DNA of 64,000 nt from positions 99,964-163,963 of the forward strand of contig NZ_JABETO010000015.1 of the NCBI RefSeq assembly GCF_013055795.1. Direction: 5' to 3'. The notes under the pieces are model-generated. The model had not been told where the DNA came from. It worked only from the letters and a program-made list of their open reading frames with translations, and did not search any database. Positions 54,934 through 63,414 of the stretch are shown here, in pieces. Every line of letters starts with the position of its first letter. Positions within the stretch are counted from its first letter, which is position 1. Origin of the DNA: Streptomyces sp. I05A-00742 (GTDB lineage Bacteria; Actinomycetota; Actinomycetes; Streptomycetales; Streptomycetaceae). The translations under genes were made by a program, and so were the position numbers.

Positions 54934-55823
54934 GCGCTCCTCCAAAGGCTGCGCAGCGCGGGTGGGAGTTCGGTGGCCGCCGCGAGTCTCCGCGCGCCGG
55001 CGTCGGTGACGTCGTCGCGGTAGGCCAGCAGCCGGGTGAGCGAGCCGACGAACGGCGCCGCCAGGAGGGCTTCCGCCCCCTCCGCGCCGATGCGGTTGTA
55101 ACGGAGGTCGAGTTCGACGAGCCGCTCGAAGCGGTGCAGCGCGCGCACGCCGTCGGCCGTGAGCCCGTTGTGCTGGAGGTGCAGGCGGCGGAGGTCTCCG
55201 AAGTGCGGGGACGCGGCCAGGGCCGCCGCGCCGGTGTCCCCGATGCCGCAGTACCGCAGGTCGAGGGTTTCGATCCGGCCGATCGCGGGCGCGGCCACGA
55301 GGGCTTCGGCGCCGGGGCCGCCGAGGCGGAGGTACGAGAAGTCGAGCTCGACGAGCCGGCCCAGGTCGAGGTCCGCGAGGGCACCGGCATCGATGGCCCG
55401 CGGCGGGATCAGGTCATTGTTCTCGTCGAAGACATCATCGTCGTCGAGCCACTCCTCGTCGCCGTTCGGAGTGATCCGCAGCGCGGTCACGAAGCGCTCC
55501 CGCAGGGCCTGTTCGATCAACGCGGGCGCGCCGTCGTTCCACTCGACCGCGACCTTCGTGGCGAATCCGTACCGGCGCGCCAGGACGGTCACGCCCGGCG
55601 GCAGCGCCGCGTCCCAGTCCTGCTGGTGCTCCGCCGCGAGGGCGGCGGCCTCGTGCCGCAGAGCGGGGCGGTCGGCGGGGCGCGTCCGCTCCAGCCGCTG
55701 TTCCAGATGAATCAACTCGCCCCGGGCATCGCCTCGTTCGACCAGAAGGTCGGCGTAGGCGCGCCAGGCGGTGAGGTCGCCGGGGCGGTCCCGCAGCGCT
55801 TGCTCGATGGCCACAACTTCCAT
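54930..55823 (-). CDS. TIGR02996-LRR protein coupled to the oxygenase
   Basis: A 297-residue protein. Residues 1-45 are the TIGR02996 repeat-companion domain (IEQALRDRPGDLTAWRAYAD, LLVERGDARGELI). Residues about 130-285 are ribonuclease-inhibitor-type LRRs (LGRLVELDFSYLRLGGPGAE, IGRIETLDLRYCGIGDTGAA, LRRLHLQHNGLTADGVRAL, LVELDLRYNRIGAEGAEALL). The pair is common in myxobacteria and planctomycetes and rare elsewhere. It ends 4 bp inside the oxygenase start. A protein-binding role for the oxygenase is inference. Confidence 0.85.
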   Translation of the reverse strand: MEVVAIEQALRDRPGDLTAWRAYADLLVERGDARGELIHLEQRLERTRPADRPALRHEAAALAAEHQQDWDAALPPGVTVLARRYGFATKVAVEWNDGAPALIEQALRERFVTALRITPNGDEEWLDDDDVFDENNDLIPPRAIDAGALADLDLGRLVELDFSYLRLGGPGAEALVAAPAIGRIETLDLRYCGIGDTGAAALAASPHFGDLRRLHLQHNGLTADGVRALHRFERLVELDLRYNRIGAEGAEALLAAPFVGSLTRLLAYRDDVTDAGARRLAAATELPPALRSLWRSA

Positions 55824-55919
55824 GTGGCGCAACCTATATGGCCTCCGGGAATCGAACAAGCGATCGAGCACACGGCAGGCGCCTCTCCGCCCTCCGACCG
55901 CCTCCGTACACTGACGGGC

Positions 55920-56303
55920 ATGGCATGCCGCATCAGTGAGATCGTCATCGACGCCGCCGACGCCGACCGGCTCGCCGCATTCTGGAGCGAGGTCCTCGGC
56001 TACGTCGAACTCGGCCGCGAGGACGACGGAAGCATCGAGATCGGGCCACCCGACGACGGCTTCGGCGGCCCGCAGCCCACCCTCGTCATCAGCCCCAGCA
56101 GCGACCCGCGCACCGGGAAGCTCCGACTGCACATCGACGTCAGCCCCACCGACCGCGACCAGGACGCCGAGCTGCGACGGCTGCTCGCCCTCGGCGCCAA
56201 GCCCGTCGACGTCGGCCAGACCGGCACCGAGAACTGGCACGTCCTGGCCGACCCGGAGGGCAACGAATTCTGCCTCCTGCACGCCCGGCTCCAGCCCCTC
56301 TGA
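55920..56303 (+). CDS. VOC-family (glyoxalase-like) protein
   Basis: A 127-residue protein of the glyoxalase-like domain (PF18029) type common in Actinobacteria: ISEIVIDAADADRLAAFWSE, VLGYVELGREDDGSIEIGPP, LRLHIDVSPTDRDQDAELRR, and the tail WHVLADPEGNEFCLLHA with acidic ligands. Role unknown; members of this kind are often annotated only as VOC. It is divergent from the LRR gene with 96 bp between. Confidence 0.85.
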   Translation: MACRISEIVIDAADADRLAAFWSEVLGYVELGREDDGSIEIGPPDDGFGGPQPTLVISPSSDPRTGKLRLHIDVSPTDRDQDAELRRLLALGAKPVDVGQTGTENWHVLADPEGNEFCLLHARLQPL

Positions 56304-56425
56304 CCGCCCACCTGCGGCCTGGCGCCGAGCAGTTCGGCCGCTCGGCTCGGGGATCCGCGCCGGCAAGGCCGAACCCCGCAACATCGCACCGCCTCGCTGC
56401 GCCGGCGCAGGCTATGGTCGCGATC

Positions 56426-57313
56426 ATGGACACCGCAGAGACCCACCACGCGTGGCGGGCAGCACTGGCCGACGGAGATCCTTACCGCGTCGAGCAGTTG
56501 CTGCGGCGCGACCCCCGGCTGGTGCTGTTCGGATACGCCTGGTCGGGAACCGGCGAGGCGGCGGAGAGAGCCGAACTGCGAGGACTCCTGCTGCCGGGAG
56601 GCCGCGGGGACGTCCCGTTCGCGGCGGACTCCCCCTGGGGCATACCGGCCGACGCGGATTTCGCGGACGCCCTGGAACACGTGTGGGCACCGGTCGCCGA
56701 CAACTGCCCGGGCTTTCTCGCGGCCCTGCGCGCGGAGGTGCTGGGGCTGGCGTTGATCGCGATGGAGGACACCTACCTGCTCGGGTACCTGTACCTCACC
56801 GGTCGCACGGGAGGGTTGCCACGCGACCTGAGGGATCTCCCGCCGTACACGGGGGCGAACGCCCTGGCCGTGCTGTGGGGGACGGCCCCCACCCGCCTCG
56901 GCCCGACGGACGTCGTTCCCCTGCTGGAGGAGCCCCTCCCCGCGGGTGTTCGTGACCTCGCTGCCGTGCACTCCTCCATCACGTCGTTCGACGTCGACTT
57001 CGAGCTGTGCCTGGACCGCTTCAGCACGACGCTCCGCGCCTCGACCCTCGCGGACCACGAGGGCGAGGACCCCGACGACTACGCCGAAACCGAGGACTTC
57101 ACCCGCGCGCTGAACGGCGAGTTCGACCGCTGGGTACAGTTCTGCACCTGCGGTTCCGCCTGCGAGGCCTACTTCCTGGACATGGCCGACCGCGACCCCC
57201 ACGACATCCCCCGTGTCACCCTGGCGAACATGGACGGAACCTCCGAGCGGCCCGGCGCACCCTTCTGGACCTGGTTCGACCAGTCGGTGCCGTCCCTGCT
57301 CTTCTTCGTTTGA
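56426..57313 (+). CDS. SUKH-like protein, paralogue of the 16634-18301 C-terminal half
   Basis: A 295-residue protein. LRGLLLPGGRGDVPFAADSPW, GIPADADFADALEHVWAPVAD and ALRAEVLGLALI match the second half of the LRR fusion at 16634-18301 (there RGLLLEGGHGNVPF, NPWGIPADAGLD and IWAPLADRLPSFL). The end (FWTWFDQSVPS) also matches (FWDWFDAEMPD). Two cysteine pairs are present (FCTCGSACEAY). Relation to SMI1/KNR4-type immunity proteins is likely but not proven. It is 122 bp after the VOC gene. The start could be an ATG 12 bp upstream. Confidence 0.7.
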   Translation: MDTAETHHAWRAALADGDPYRVEQLLRRDPRLVLFGYAWSGTGEAAERAELRGLLLPGGRGDVPFAADSPWGIPADADFADALEHVWAPVADNCPGFLAALRAEVLGLALIAMEDTYLLGYLYLTGRTGGLPRDLRDLPPYTGANALAVLWGTAPTRLGPTDVVPLLEEPLPAGVRDLAAVHSSITSFDVDFELCLDRFSTTLRASTLADHEGEDPDDYAETEDFTRALNGEFDRWVQFCTCGSACEAYFLDMADRDPHDIPRVTLANMDGTSERPGAPFWTWFDQSVPSLLFFV

Positions 57314-57397
57314 GCATGGGCGGGCGGTCCTGACCGCCGCCTCCACCCGCCGGCCCGGGCGTCCGGGCCGGACAACGAAACGCTGCCGGGATACTGC

Positions 57398-59122
57398 TCA
57401 AGTGTTGGCCTTGATGACCGACTGCACGGTTTCCTCGGCCGCTGTCCTCGCACCTCGGGTCATCGTCGCGCGGTCCGGGCCGGCCGCGCCCTCGAAACCC
57501 GCGCCGTTGTAATGGACGCTGATCACGGCATTGCTCAACCGCACGACGAGCGCCACCTGCTTGAAGTCGTCGCCGTCCCTGGCCAGGTCGTAGGTGACGG
57601 CGGTCGCCTCGTCCCCGATTCCCGACAGCGGCTCGGTCCTGACGTTCCGGGCGCCTTCGGTCGCCCGGGCCTCGGTGATCGCCTCGGCGTAAGTGCCCCT
57701 GGCGGACTTCTCGTCGTCCGGAGCGGTGCCGGAGTCATGACGCCTGAGAACGACGTCGAGCCAGCGGAACTGGGTGTTGTCCTCCAGGCCGTTCCAATAG
57801 CAGGTAGCGCTGCCGGCCGTGTTCTTGCCGGGCGTGCTGCCCCCTTTCTCCTTCGCGTTGGGCACCAGCCGTTCGACCGTCCTCCGGGAGAGCGCCTGGC
57901 ACGGATCGGGCAGCTTGGCCACGTGGGCGGGCTTGGTCCTCGCGGTCTCCGTCGCACCGGACGAGGAGTTCCGGGACGTCCCGGAAGTCGCCCCGTCGGC
58001 CTGATCGTCCTCACGGCCGGAGCCGCCCCCGCCCCGAAGGATCACGATCACCAGGATCGCCGCGGCCGCGAGAGCGACTCCGAGTCCGGCCACCAGCGCC
58101 GGCTTCCGGCGGCGGCGTGGTCCGGCCCCCGGAGCGCGTCCTGCTTCCGGCGCCTCGGACAGGTCCGGGTCGGCCGACGCGCGACCGCTCGTCATAAGGA
58201 GCGAGGTGCGGGTGTTCCGCTCCCGGACGACCTGGGCGACCTGCTCCGGCATCCAGCCGGTTTCGGTGGGTGGAGGCGCCCCGCAGACCGTCGCGCCGTC
58301 CGCCTCCTCGCCGCCCGCGGTCGTCAGCCGGTCGAGCAGAGCGGGCACGGTGGGTCGCTGGTCGGGCTGTTTGGCAAGGCAGGCGGCCACCACAGGGCGT
58401 AGCGCGGCCGGGAGCGAGGACAGGTCGGGCTGTTCGTACACGGCGCGGAAGTGCAGCGCGTGCGGGGTTCCGGTGCCGAACGGGCCGACTCCGGTGGCGG
58501 TGTAGGCCAGGACCGCGCCGAGGGCGAAGATGTCGCTGGCCGGACCGACGGGACGGCCCGTGAGCTGTTCGGGAGACATGAAACCGGGGGTGCCGATCAC
58601 CGAGCCGGTGGCGGTCAGCGTGCCGGCCTCCCCGGCCACCGAGATGCCGAAGTCGATCACCCTCGGCCCGTCGGCGGCCAGGAGCACGTTGGACGGTTTC
58701 AGATCCCGGTGGACGACTCCGGCGGCATGGATGGCCTCCAGAGCCTCGGCCAGCCCCGCGCCCAGGGCACGCACCGAGGGCTCAGGCCAGGGGCCGTGCT
58801 CGGAGACCGCCTCTCCCAGCGAGACACCCGGCACGTACACCGTGGCCAGCCAGGGCACGGAGCCGTCCGGTTCGGCGTCGATCACACCGGCCGTAAAGGC
58901 CCCGTTGACGCGCCGGGCCGCGCTCACCTCGCGGGCGAAGCGACGCCGGAAGTCACCGTCCCCGGCCAGCTCCGTCCGCACCATCTTCACCGCGACCGGA
59001 CGCCCACCGGGAGAGCGCGCCAAGTACACCCGCCCCATCCCACCGGCGCCCAGCCGTGCCACGATCCTGTAGCGCCCCACCCGACGCGGATCCTCCGGCT
59101 CCAGGGCCTCCGCCACTCCCAC
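57398..59122 (-). CDS. Membrane Ser/Thr protein kinase with extracellular DUF3558-like domain
   Basis: A 574-residue Hanks-type kinase: YRIVARLGAGGMGRVYLARS (P-loop), PVAVKMVRT (Lys46), VVHRDLKPSNVLLAA (catalytic loop), VIDFGIS (DFG), GTPGFMSPEQL (activation-loop end). The kinase ends near residue 275; a juxtamembrane linker precedes one membrane helix (ALVAGLGVALAAAAILVIVI, about 325-350). The outside part has no PASTA repeats; instead it has CQALSRRTVERLVPNAKEKG with CYWNG, a pattern as in DUF3558-type lipoprotein domains. GTG start after AGGGGGGTGTCGG. The target is not evident. Confidence 0.9.
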   Translation of the reverse strand: MGVAEALEPEDPRRVGRYRIVARLGAGGMGRVYLARSPGGRPVAVKMVRTELAGDGDFRRRFAREVSAARRVNGAFTAGVIDAEPDGSVPWLATVYVPGVSLGEAVSEHGPWPEPSVRALGAGLAEALEAIHAAGVVHRDLKPSNVLLAADGPRVIDFGISVAGEAGTLTATGSVIGTPGFMSPEQLTGRPVGPASDIFALGAVLAYTATGVGPFGTGTPHALHFRAVYEQPDLSSLPAALRPVVAACLAKQPDQRPTVPALLDRLTTAGGEEADGATVCGAPPPTETGWMPEQVAQVVRERNTRTSLLMTSGRASADPDLSEAPEAGRAPGAGPRRRRKPALVAGLGVALAAAAILVIVILRGGGGSGREDDQADGATSGTSRNSSSGATETARTKPAHVAKLPDPCQALSRRTVERLVPNAKEKGGSTPGKNTAGSATCYWNGLEDNTQFRWLDVVLRRHDSGTAPDDEKSARGTYAEAITEARATEGARNVRTEPLSGIGDEATAVTYDLARDGDDFKQVALVVRLSNAVISVHYNGAGFEGAAGPDRATMTRGARTAAEETVQSVIKANT

Positions 59123-59387
59123 CCGACACCCCCTGCCCTGCGCCCCTCGGGGCCGCTGTCGAGATGCCACACCATTCTCGCCCCGCCGGACACCACGCGG
59201 GAATCCCGATGGTGAACACGGCCGGCCCGGTGGTTCGGTGGCCGCTCGTCCCAGCGGCACGGCGGCCGGTGCCCGGTCGTCACCAGCGTTCCACGTCGGA
59301 GCATCGTCCAGGCCCAGTCCTCCATAGCGAGGTGCGGCCGGGTCAATGTGCCGTGACTCGTGCCGGCGACTCTGGTTGAGTGCTCCC

Positions 59388-60218
59388 GTGACACGTCGCG
59401 GTGCACCCATACGCCTGTTCGACGCAGGGCAACGGCGTTTCCTGCTGCTTCCCCCTCCAACGGAGGGTCCGGTCGCCGTCTCCGCCATCCCGGCGAGCGC
59501 AGGCGTGCTGACCGTGAGCGAGGTGCGTGCGACCCTGGTCGCCGAGACGCTGTGCCGCGTACTGACTTGGAAGGGGTACGACGTCCGCCGGGAAGGGCCC
59601 CTGCCACTCTTCGGCCGCGGCTCGAACGGTGGCAGCGACTGCCCCCCGGGAGCCGCCGGCCGTATGTGCGTCCATGTGTCGGCAGCGACGGACGGCGATG
59701 TCCGCCAAGAGCTGCGCTGCCATTTGCTGGTCGACATGGGGCTGTTCAGATACAGATCCTGCAAGTACCGGGACTGGCACCGTGAACAGCGCCCGCCGAA
59801 CCTCACCGACCTTGCCGAACGCGGCGTGTCGATGCCCGATCTCGAAATCGGTCTTCTCCTCGCCGGGCAGTACCGCCATCCACGCCGCTTCCACTGCCCG
59901 GACTTCCACTCCGGCTGGTCCTTCTGGGACGCGCGTGTCACACGCCGCCGATGGAAGGGACTTCTGCGCCGTCTGGAACCGCTCCCGGAGGTGCGGTCGT
60001 ATACCGAGGCCGAGGGGTTGCTGTCCCCGGACGGCAGGGAGGTCCTCGATGCGTTCGACAGGGCGATCAGCAGCGACCTGAATGCCCCCGCTGCCCTGCC
60101 GGTGCTGTACCGAGCCCAACGACACGGCAGGCTTCCTTGCGGCGACCGCGCGGTGCTTGCCGCCGTGACTGGCGTGCTGCTGCCGTCCGTGACGGCATCC
60201 CCCGAAGTGCAAGGCTGA
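59388..60218 (+). CDS. Hypothetical protein of unknown function
   Basis: A 276-residue soluble protein: IRLFDAGQRRFLLLPPPTEG, VSEVRATLVAETLCRVLTWK, then ELRCHLLVDMGLFRYRSCKY, a His/Arg-rich middle and FHCPDFHSGWSFWDARVTRR. No domain I recognise and no membrane part. Codon use is ordinary. The GTG was chosen as the first start inside sensible sequence; an ATG 14 codons upstream is possible. It is divergent from the kinase gene, which may hint at a shared signal. Confidence 0.6.
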   Translation: MTRRGAPIRLFDAGQRRFLLLPPPTEGPVAVSAIPASAGVLTVSEVRATLVAETLCRVLTWKGYDVRREGPLPLFGRGSNGGSDCPPGAAGRMCVHVSAATDGDVRQELRCHLLVDMGLFRYRSCKYRDWHREQRPPNLTDLAERGVSMPDLEIGLLLAGQYRHPRRFHCPDFHSGWSFWDARVTRRRWKGLLRRLEPLPEVRSYTEAEGLLSPDGREVLDAFDRAISSDLNAPAALPVLYRAQRHGRLPCGDRAVLAAVTGVLLPSVTASPEVQG

Positions 60219-60530
60219 ACCGGTCAGGTTGACATCGCTGCCACCGACTATCCCGACGGCGTGACGACGGCGCTTGGGAACGGGCGGCGGCAGCGGAGCC
60301 ATGCGCTCCCACGGGCTGTCCGGAACGAGGCCAGCGCGGCCCGGGCCACTTGGGCCGGAGACGCCGACTTGACACACAACTTCCGTTGGTTTCCACGGCA
60401 GTTGTGACCACCGACACACCGTCGCTAGCTTGCAGGCACCTCCCCCACGAGTCGTCAACTGCCCATGCAGCAACGGTAGTTGACCAGTAGATCCGGGCCA
60501 CGGCCCGTCGGAACAACAGGATGGTGTGAC
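60219..60530. promoter_or_regulatory. 312-bp leader of the small secreted protein gene
   Basis: No gene seen. TTGTGA (60412-60417) and TAGCTT (60426-60431) do not have a standard spacing, while TTGACA at 60368 with a later A/T-rich stretch is a second candidate. The region is less GC-rich than its surroundings, as expected for a promoter. Confidence 0.3.
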
Positions 60531-60836
60531 ATGACAGGCACTTCGATTCGCAGGGCAGCGGCATCCGCCGCCGTCACGGCCCTCGCCCTGGGCGGGGTCA
60601 TGGCCGGCGCCGGCGCCGCCGGAGCGGCGACGCCGGCCTCGTCGGGGGCGGCGGTCTCCGTCGCTCCGACGGCGGGGTCGCAGGCGGGACTTCCCTATGA
60701 GGAGGTCAGGATCGGCTGGTACTCCACGCTCAGGAAGTGCATCGACGTGGGCCAGTCGTACCAGCGCGAAGGCTTCGACGACTACCGCTGCGTACCGAAG
60801 AACCGCGGCTACATCCTCTTCGTGATCAACCGCTGA
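60531..60836 (+). CDS. Small secreted protein
   Basis: A 101-residue precursor with a signal peptide (TSIRRAAASAAVTALALGGV, cleavage near AGAA) and an about 60-residue mature part: YEEVRIGWYSTLRKCIDVGQ, SYQREGFDDYRCVPKNRGYI, LFVIN. Two Cys could form one disulfide. The Tyr/Trp-rich, basic mature part resembles small Actinobacterial secreted proteins of unknown role. It is convergent with the esterase gene, with a hairpin between. Confidence 0.75.
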   Translation: MTGTSIRRAAASAAVTALALGGVMAGAGAAGAATPASSGAAVSVAPTAGSQAGLPYEEVRIGWYSTLRKCIDVGQSYQREGFDDYRCVPKNRGYILFVINR

Positions 60837-60866
60837 CCCGAGCGCTGATCTCGCGCACCCATCGGT

Positions 60867-60895
60867 CCGTGCGGCAGTGGGCCCCTGCCGCACGG
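60867..60895. terminator. Bidirectional hairpin between convergent genes
   Basis: CCGTGCGGCAG (60867-60877) pairs with CTGCCGCACGG (60885-60895) over a 7-nt loop, followed by TTCAG. It lies 30 bp after the secreted-protein stop and ends 1 bp before the esterase stop. Confidence 0.7.
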
Positions 60896-60896
60896 T

Positions 60897-62351
60897 TCAG
60901 CCGATGACCGTCACCCCGGGCCGCTCCCGCAGGTAGGGCTGCCAGTCCGGGAGGCCGGCGTGGCGGGGGTCGCCCTCGCGCACGAAGGCGATCCAGCTGT
61001 CCTGGAACCGTTCCACGAGTGCCGCGGTCTCCTTCGGGTCGGCGCCCCGGAGCATGGGGGCGTCAGACCAGGCGTCCGGGTTGCCGAAGACGAAGGGGAG
61101 TTCGAGGCAGTGGCAGGCGCCGAAGGGGCTGCTCTCGGGGGTGTGGTCGAGGCGGTAGAGCCAGGCGGGGTTGCCGCTGTCGGCGAGGAGGGCGGCCAGG
61201 CGTTCGGCGGGGGCGCGGAAGAAGTGTTCGGTGGTCATGCGGACGGCTTGTGCGGCGGGGTCGAGGGCTTCCCACTCGGTGTAGCGGGAGGCGTCGCCGA
61301 ACCAGCTCTCGGATGTCCTGGCGAAGTCGTCCTTGGTGGCGCCGTGCAGCAGGGGGGAGCCGGGCGCGAAGAAGGCTGCTCCTTCGTCGCGCGTGGTGCC
61401 GATCAGCAGCCGGACGCCGTGGGCGGCGGTGGCCGCGACGGCCGCGACGGGGTCGGGGGCGACGAAGCGGCCGTCCGCCACCAGCTGGAACGCCGGTGTG
61501 ACGTCCAGGAAGTGGTGGGGGGCGCGGCGCACGACGCCGCCCTGGGCGGCGAGGACGTCCGCGACCGGGACGGAGCGGATGTCGGGGGCGCGGTCCTCCG
61601 GGATGCCGAGGCAGTCCAGCAGCAGGGAGGTCCTGGCGGCGGCCTCGTCGGGGGTCTGCGGCAGCATGCCGCCGGGGTAGCTCTGCAGGATCGCCCGGCG
61701 GAAGAGGCCGCGGCCCTCCGGGCCGGAGAGCAGGCTCACGATGGAGACGGCGCCCGCGGACTGTCCGGCGACGGTGATCCGGTCGGGGTCGCCGCCGAAG
61801 GCCGGGATGTTCTCGCGGACCCAGCGCAGGGCCTGGAGCTGGTCGAGGAGCCCCTGGTTGCCGGGGCCCGCGTCCGGGAGAAGGTCGCCGAGCCGGGCGT
61901 ACCCCAGGGCGCCCAGGCGGTAGTTGACCGTCACGACGACGATGTCGCCGCGCTCCGCGAGCTCCGTGCCCGCGTACCAGCCGAGGCCGCCGGCGCCGCT
62001 GGAGAAGCCGCCGCCGTGCAGGAAGACCAGCACCGGCCGGCCGGCGCCCCCGTCCGCGCCGGGTGTCCAGACGTTGACGGTGAGGCAGTCCTCGTCCTGC
62101 GTCGTCCGGGCGAACGGTGCCCGGCCCATCACCTGCTCCAGCCGGGACGGCGGCTGCGGGGCGATCGGTCCCGGAGCGGTGGCGTCCCGCACCTCACGCC
62201 ACGGACCGACGGGCCGGGGTGGGGCGAAGCGGGCGGGGCCCACGGGGGGTGCCGCGTAGGGAATGCCGAGGAACGCGGACACCGCCCCGTCCCGTATCCC
62301 GCGCACCGGACCGTACGCGGTCCGCACCACGGGCTGCCGGTCACCGGTCAT
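60897..62351 (-). CDS. Type-B carboxylesterase
   Basis: A 484-residue alpha/beta hydrolase of the cholinesterase/PnbA group: AFLGIPYAAPPVGPARFAPP, EDCLTVNVWTP, LHGGGFSSGAGG (oxyanion hole), VTVAGQSAGAVSIVSL (Ser198), LIGTTRDEGAAFF (Glu) and SPFGACHCLELPFVFG (His). No signal peptide. The ATG is chosen for GGAGGGG 8 nt upstream; an earlier GTG overlaps the VOC stop (GTGA) and is also possible. It is last in the aroC-aroK remnant-VOC-esterase transcript. Confidence 0.92.
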   Translation of the reverse strand: MTGDRQPVVRTAYGPVRGIRDGAVSAFLGIPYAAPPVGPARFAPPRPVGPWREVRDATAPGPIAPQPPSRLEQVMGRAPFARTTQDEDCLTVNVWTPGADGGAGRPVLVFLHGGGFSSGAGGLGWYAGTELAERGDIVVVTVNYRLGALGYARLGDLLPDAGPGNQGLLDQLQALRWVRENIPAFGGDPDRITVAGQSAGAVSIVSLLSGPEGRGLFRRAILQSYPGGMLPQTPDEAAARTSLLLDCLGIPEDRAPDIRSVPVADVLAAQGGVVRRAPHHFLDVTPAFQLVADGRFVAPDPVAAVAATAAHGVRLLIGTTRDEGAAFFAPGSPLLHGATKDDFARTSESWFGDASRYTEWEALDPAAQAVRMTTEHFFRAPAERLAALLADSGNPAWLYRLDHTPESSPFGACHCLELPFVFGNPDAWSDAPMLRGADPKETAALVERFQDSWIAFVREGDPRHAGLPDWQPYLRERPGVTVIG

Positions 62352-62356
62352 GAGCT

Positions 62357-63256
62357 TCACCCCTCCACAAAGACGATGTTGACGCCGTACGCGTCCTCGG
62401 AGCGTACGAGGAACCCCGAGTCCGTCGGCCGCACGGGCACCCCGTTCCGCTCGGCGAGCGCACGGGCCGCGGCGACGTCCGCCACCGCGACGCCGACCGC
62501 CGCCAGGAACGGCAGGACCGGCGCCGTCCGCCCCGGCAGCACGGTGCCGAGGGCGGAGACCGGTACGAGGTCCACCCGGCCCGCCCTGAGCGGGAACGCG
62601 CGGGCCTCACCGCGGCGGACCGGCGCGGTCCCGAGCAGACGCGAGTAGCGCGAGGCGTACGCCTCCAGTTCCTCGTCGGCGACGACCAGGAGGACGCTGT
62701 CGAGCCGCCGGGCGCCGTTGGGGTGGGTGAGGTAGCGGGGCTGGTGGACGTACTGCGGGGTGAGGTGCTGGGCGACGTGCGCGGCGCCCTCCGGCGTCCG
62801 GTCCCGGTCGATGTGCACGACACGGGCCTCGACGGTCCGGGTGCCCTCCGGGGTCTCGACGTCCCGCCGCAGGTCGCGCACCCCGGTGGAGGACAGCCCG
62901 GCCGCGGTGAGCCGGTCCGCGACCGTCCCGATGTCCCCGCAGCCGAACGACAGGATGCGCAGGCCCTCGTACTCCGCGGCCAGCAGTCTGACCCGCCACG
63001 GGTCGGCGGCTTCGGGATCCACGATCCCGAGCAGTTCGATGTAGGTCTCGCCGAACAGCGCGCAGCGGTTGGCCGTGCAGGTGGTCAGCAACGGGCCGCC
63101 GGGCCGCTCGGAGAGCAGGTGGGGGGAGCGCGGGCTGAGGGTGAAGCCCAGCGCCTCGAAGAGCCCGGACAGCGCGTCGAGCCGCGTCGTCAGGAGCACC
63201 GCGTGGTCGATGTGGTCGACGTCGGCGCTCCGGGCCGGCGGGGATACGGACGTCAT
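62357..63256 (-). CDS. Two-unit VOC protein (glyoxalase-like, PF13468 type)
   Basis: A 299-residue protein: VDHIDHAVLLTTRLDALSGLF, FEALGFTLSPRSPH and the long second half HPNGARRLDSVLLVVADEEL ending SEDAYGVNIVFVEG. The first unit opens with the DHIDHAV pattern usual for the family and has an acidic ligand in TYIELLGIVDP. The role is not known. ATG after GAGGAACAC; that leader is the end of the aroK remnant, so the gene was joined to the aro operon after aroK broke. Confidence 0.85.
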   Translation of the reverse strand: MTSVSPPARSADVDHIDHAVLLTTRLDALSGLFEALGFTLSPRSPHLLSERPGGPLLTTCTANRCALFGETYIELLGIVDPEAADPWRVRLLAAEYEGLRILSFGCGDIGTVADRLTAAGLSSTGVRDLRRDVETPEGTRTVEARVVHIDRDRTPEGAAHVAQHLTPQYVHQPRYLTHPNGARRLDSVLLVVADEELEAYASRYSRLLGTAPVRRGEARAFPLRAGRVDLVPVSALGTVLPGRTAPVLPFLAAVGVAVADVAAARALAERNGVPVRPTDSGFLVRSEDAYGVNIVFVEG

Positions 63257-63414
63257 GTGTTCCTCGGATCTCCGGGATCGGTTTGCCCGCCACTCGCTCG
63301 GCATGGGCGTCCGTGTCCCGGTACGCCACTCCCCGGCCGCCGCTCCGGCAGCGCGCCGACCGTGGACTTGCCCGCGCCGGGCGGGCCGACCAGGACGGCG
63401 AGCGGCGCGGTCAC
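63257..63414 (-). pseudogene. aroK: aroK (shikimate kinase) 5' remnant, frameshifted
   Basis: GTG at 63414 overlaps the aroC stop (GTGA), as in intact aroC-aroK operons. It reads VTAPLAVLVGPPGAGKSTVG (start and P-loop of shikimate kinase). After about 25 codons the sense moves to another frame: GVAYRDTDAHAERVAGKPIPEI, the shikimate-binding DTD region. The remaining two thirds of the enzyme are missing, replaced by the VOC gene. The open frame from the GTG would give only a 53-residue product. Confidence 0.85.
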
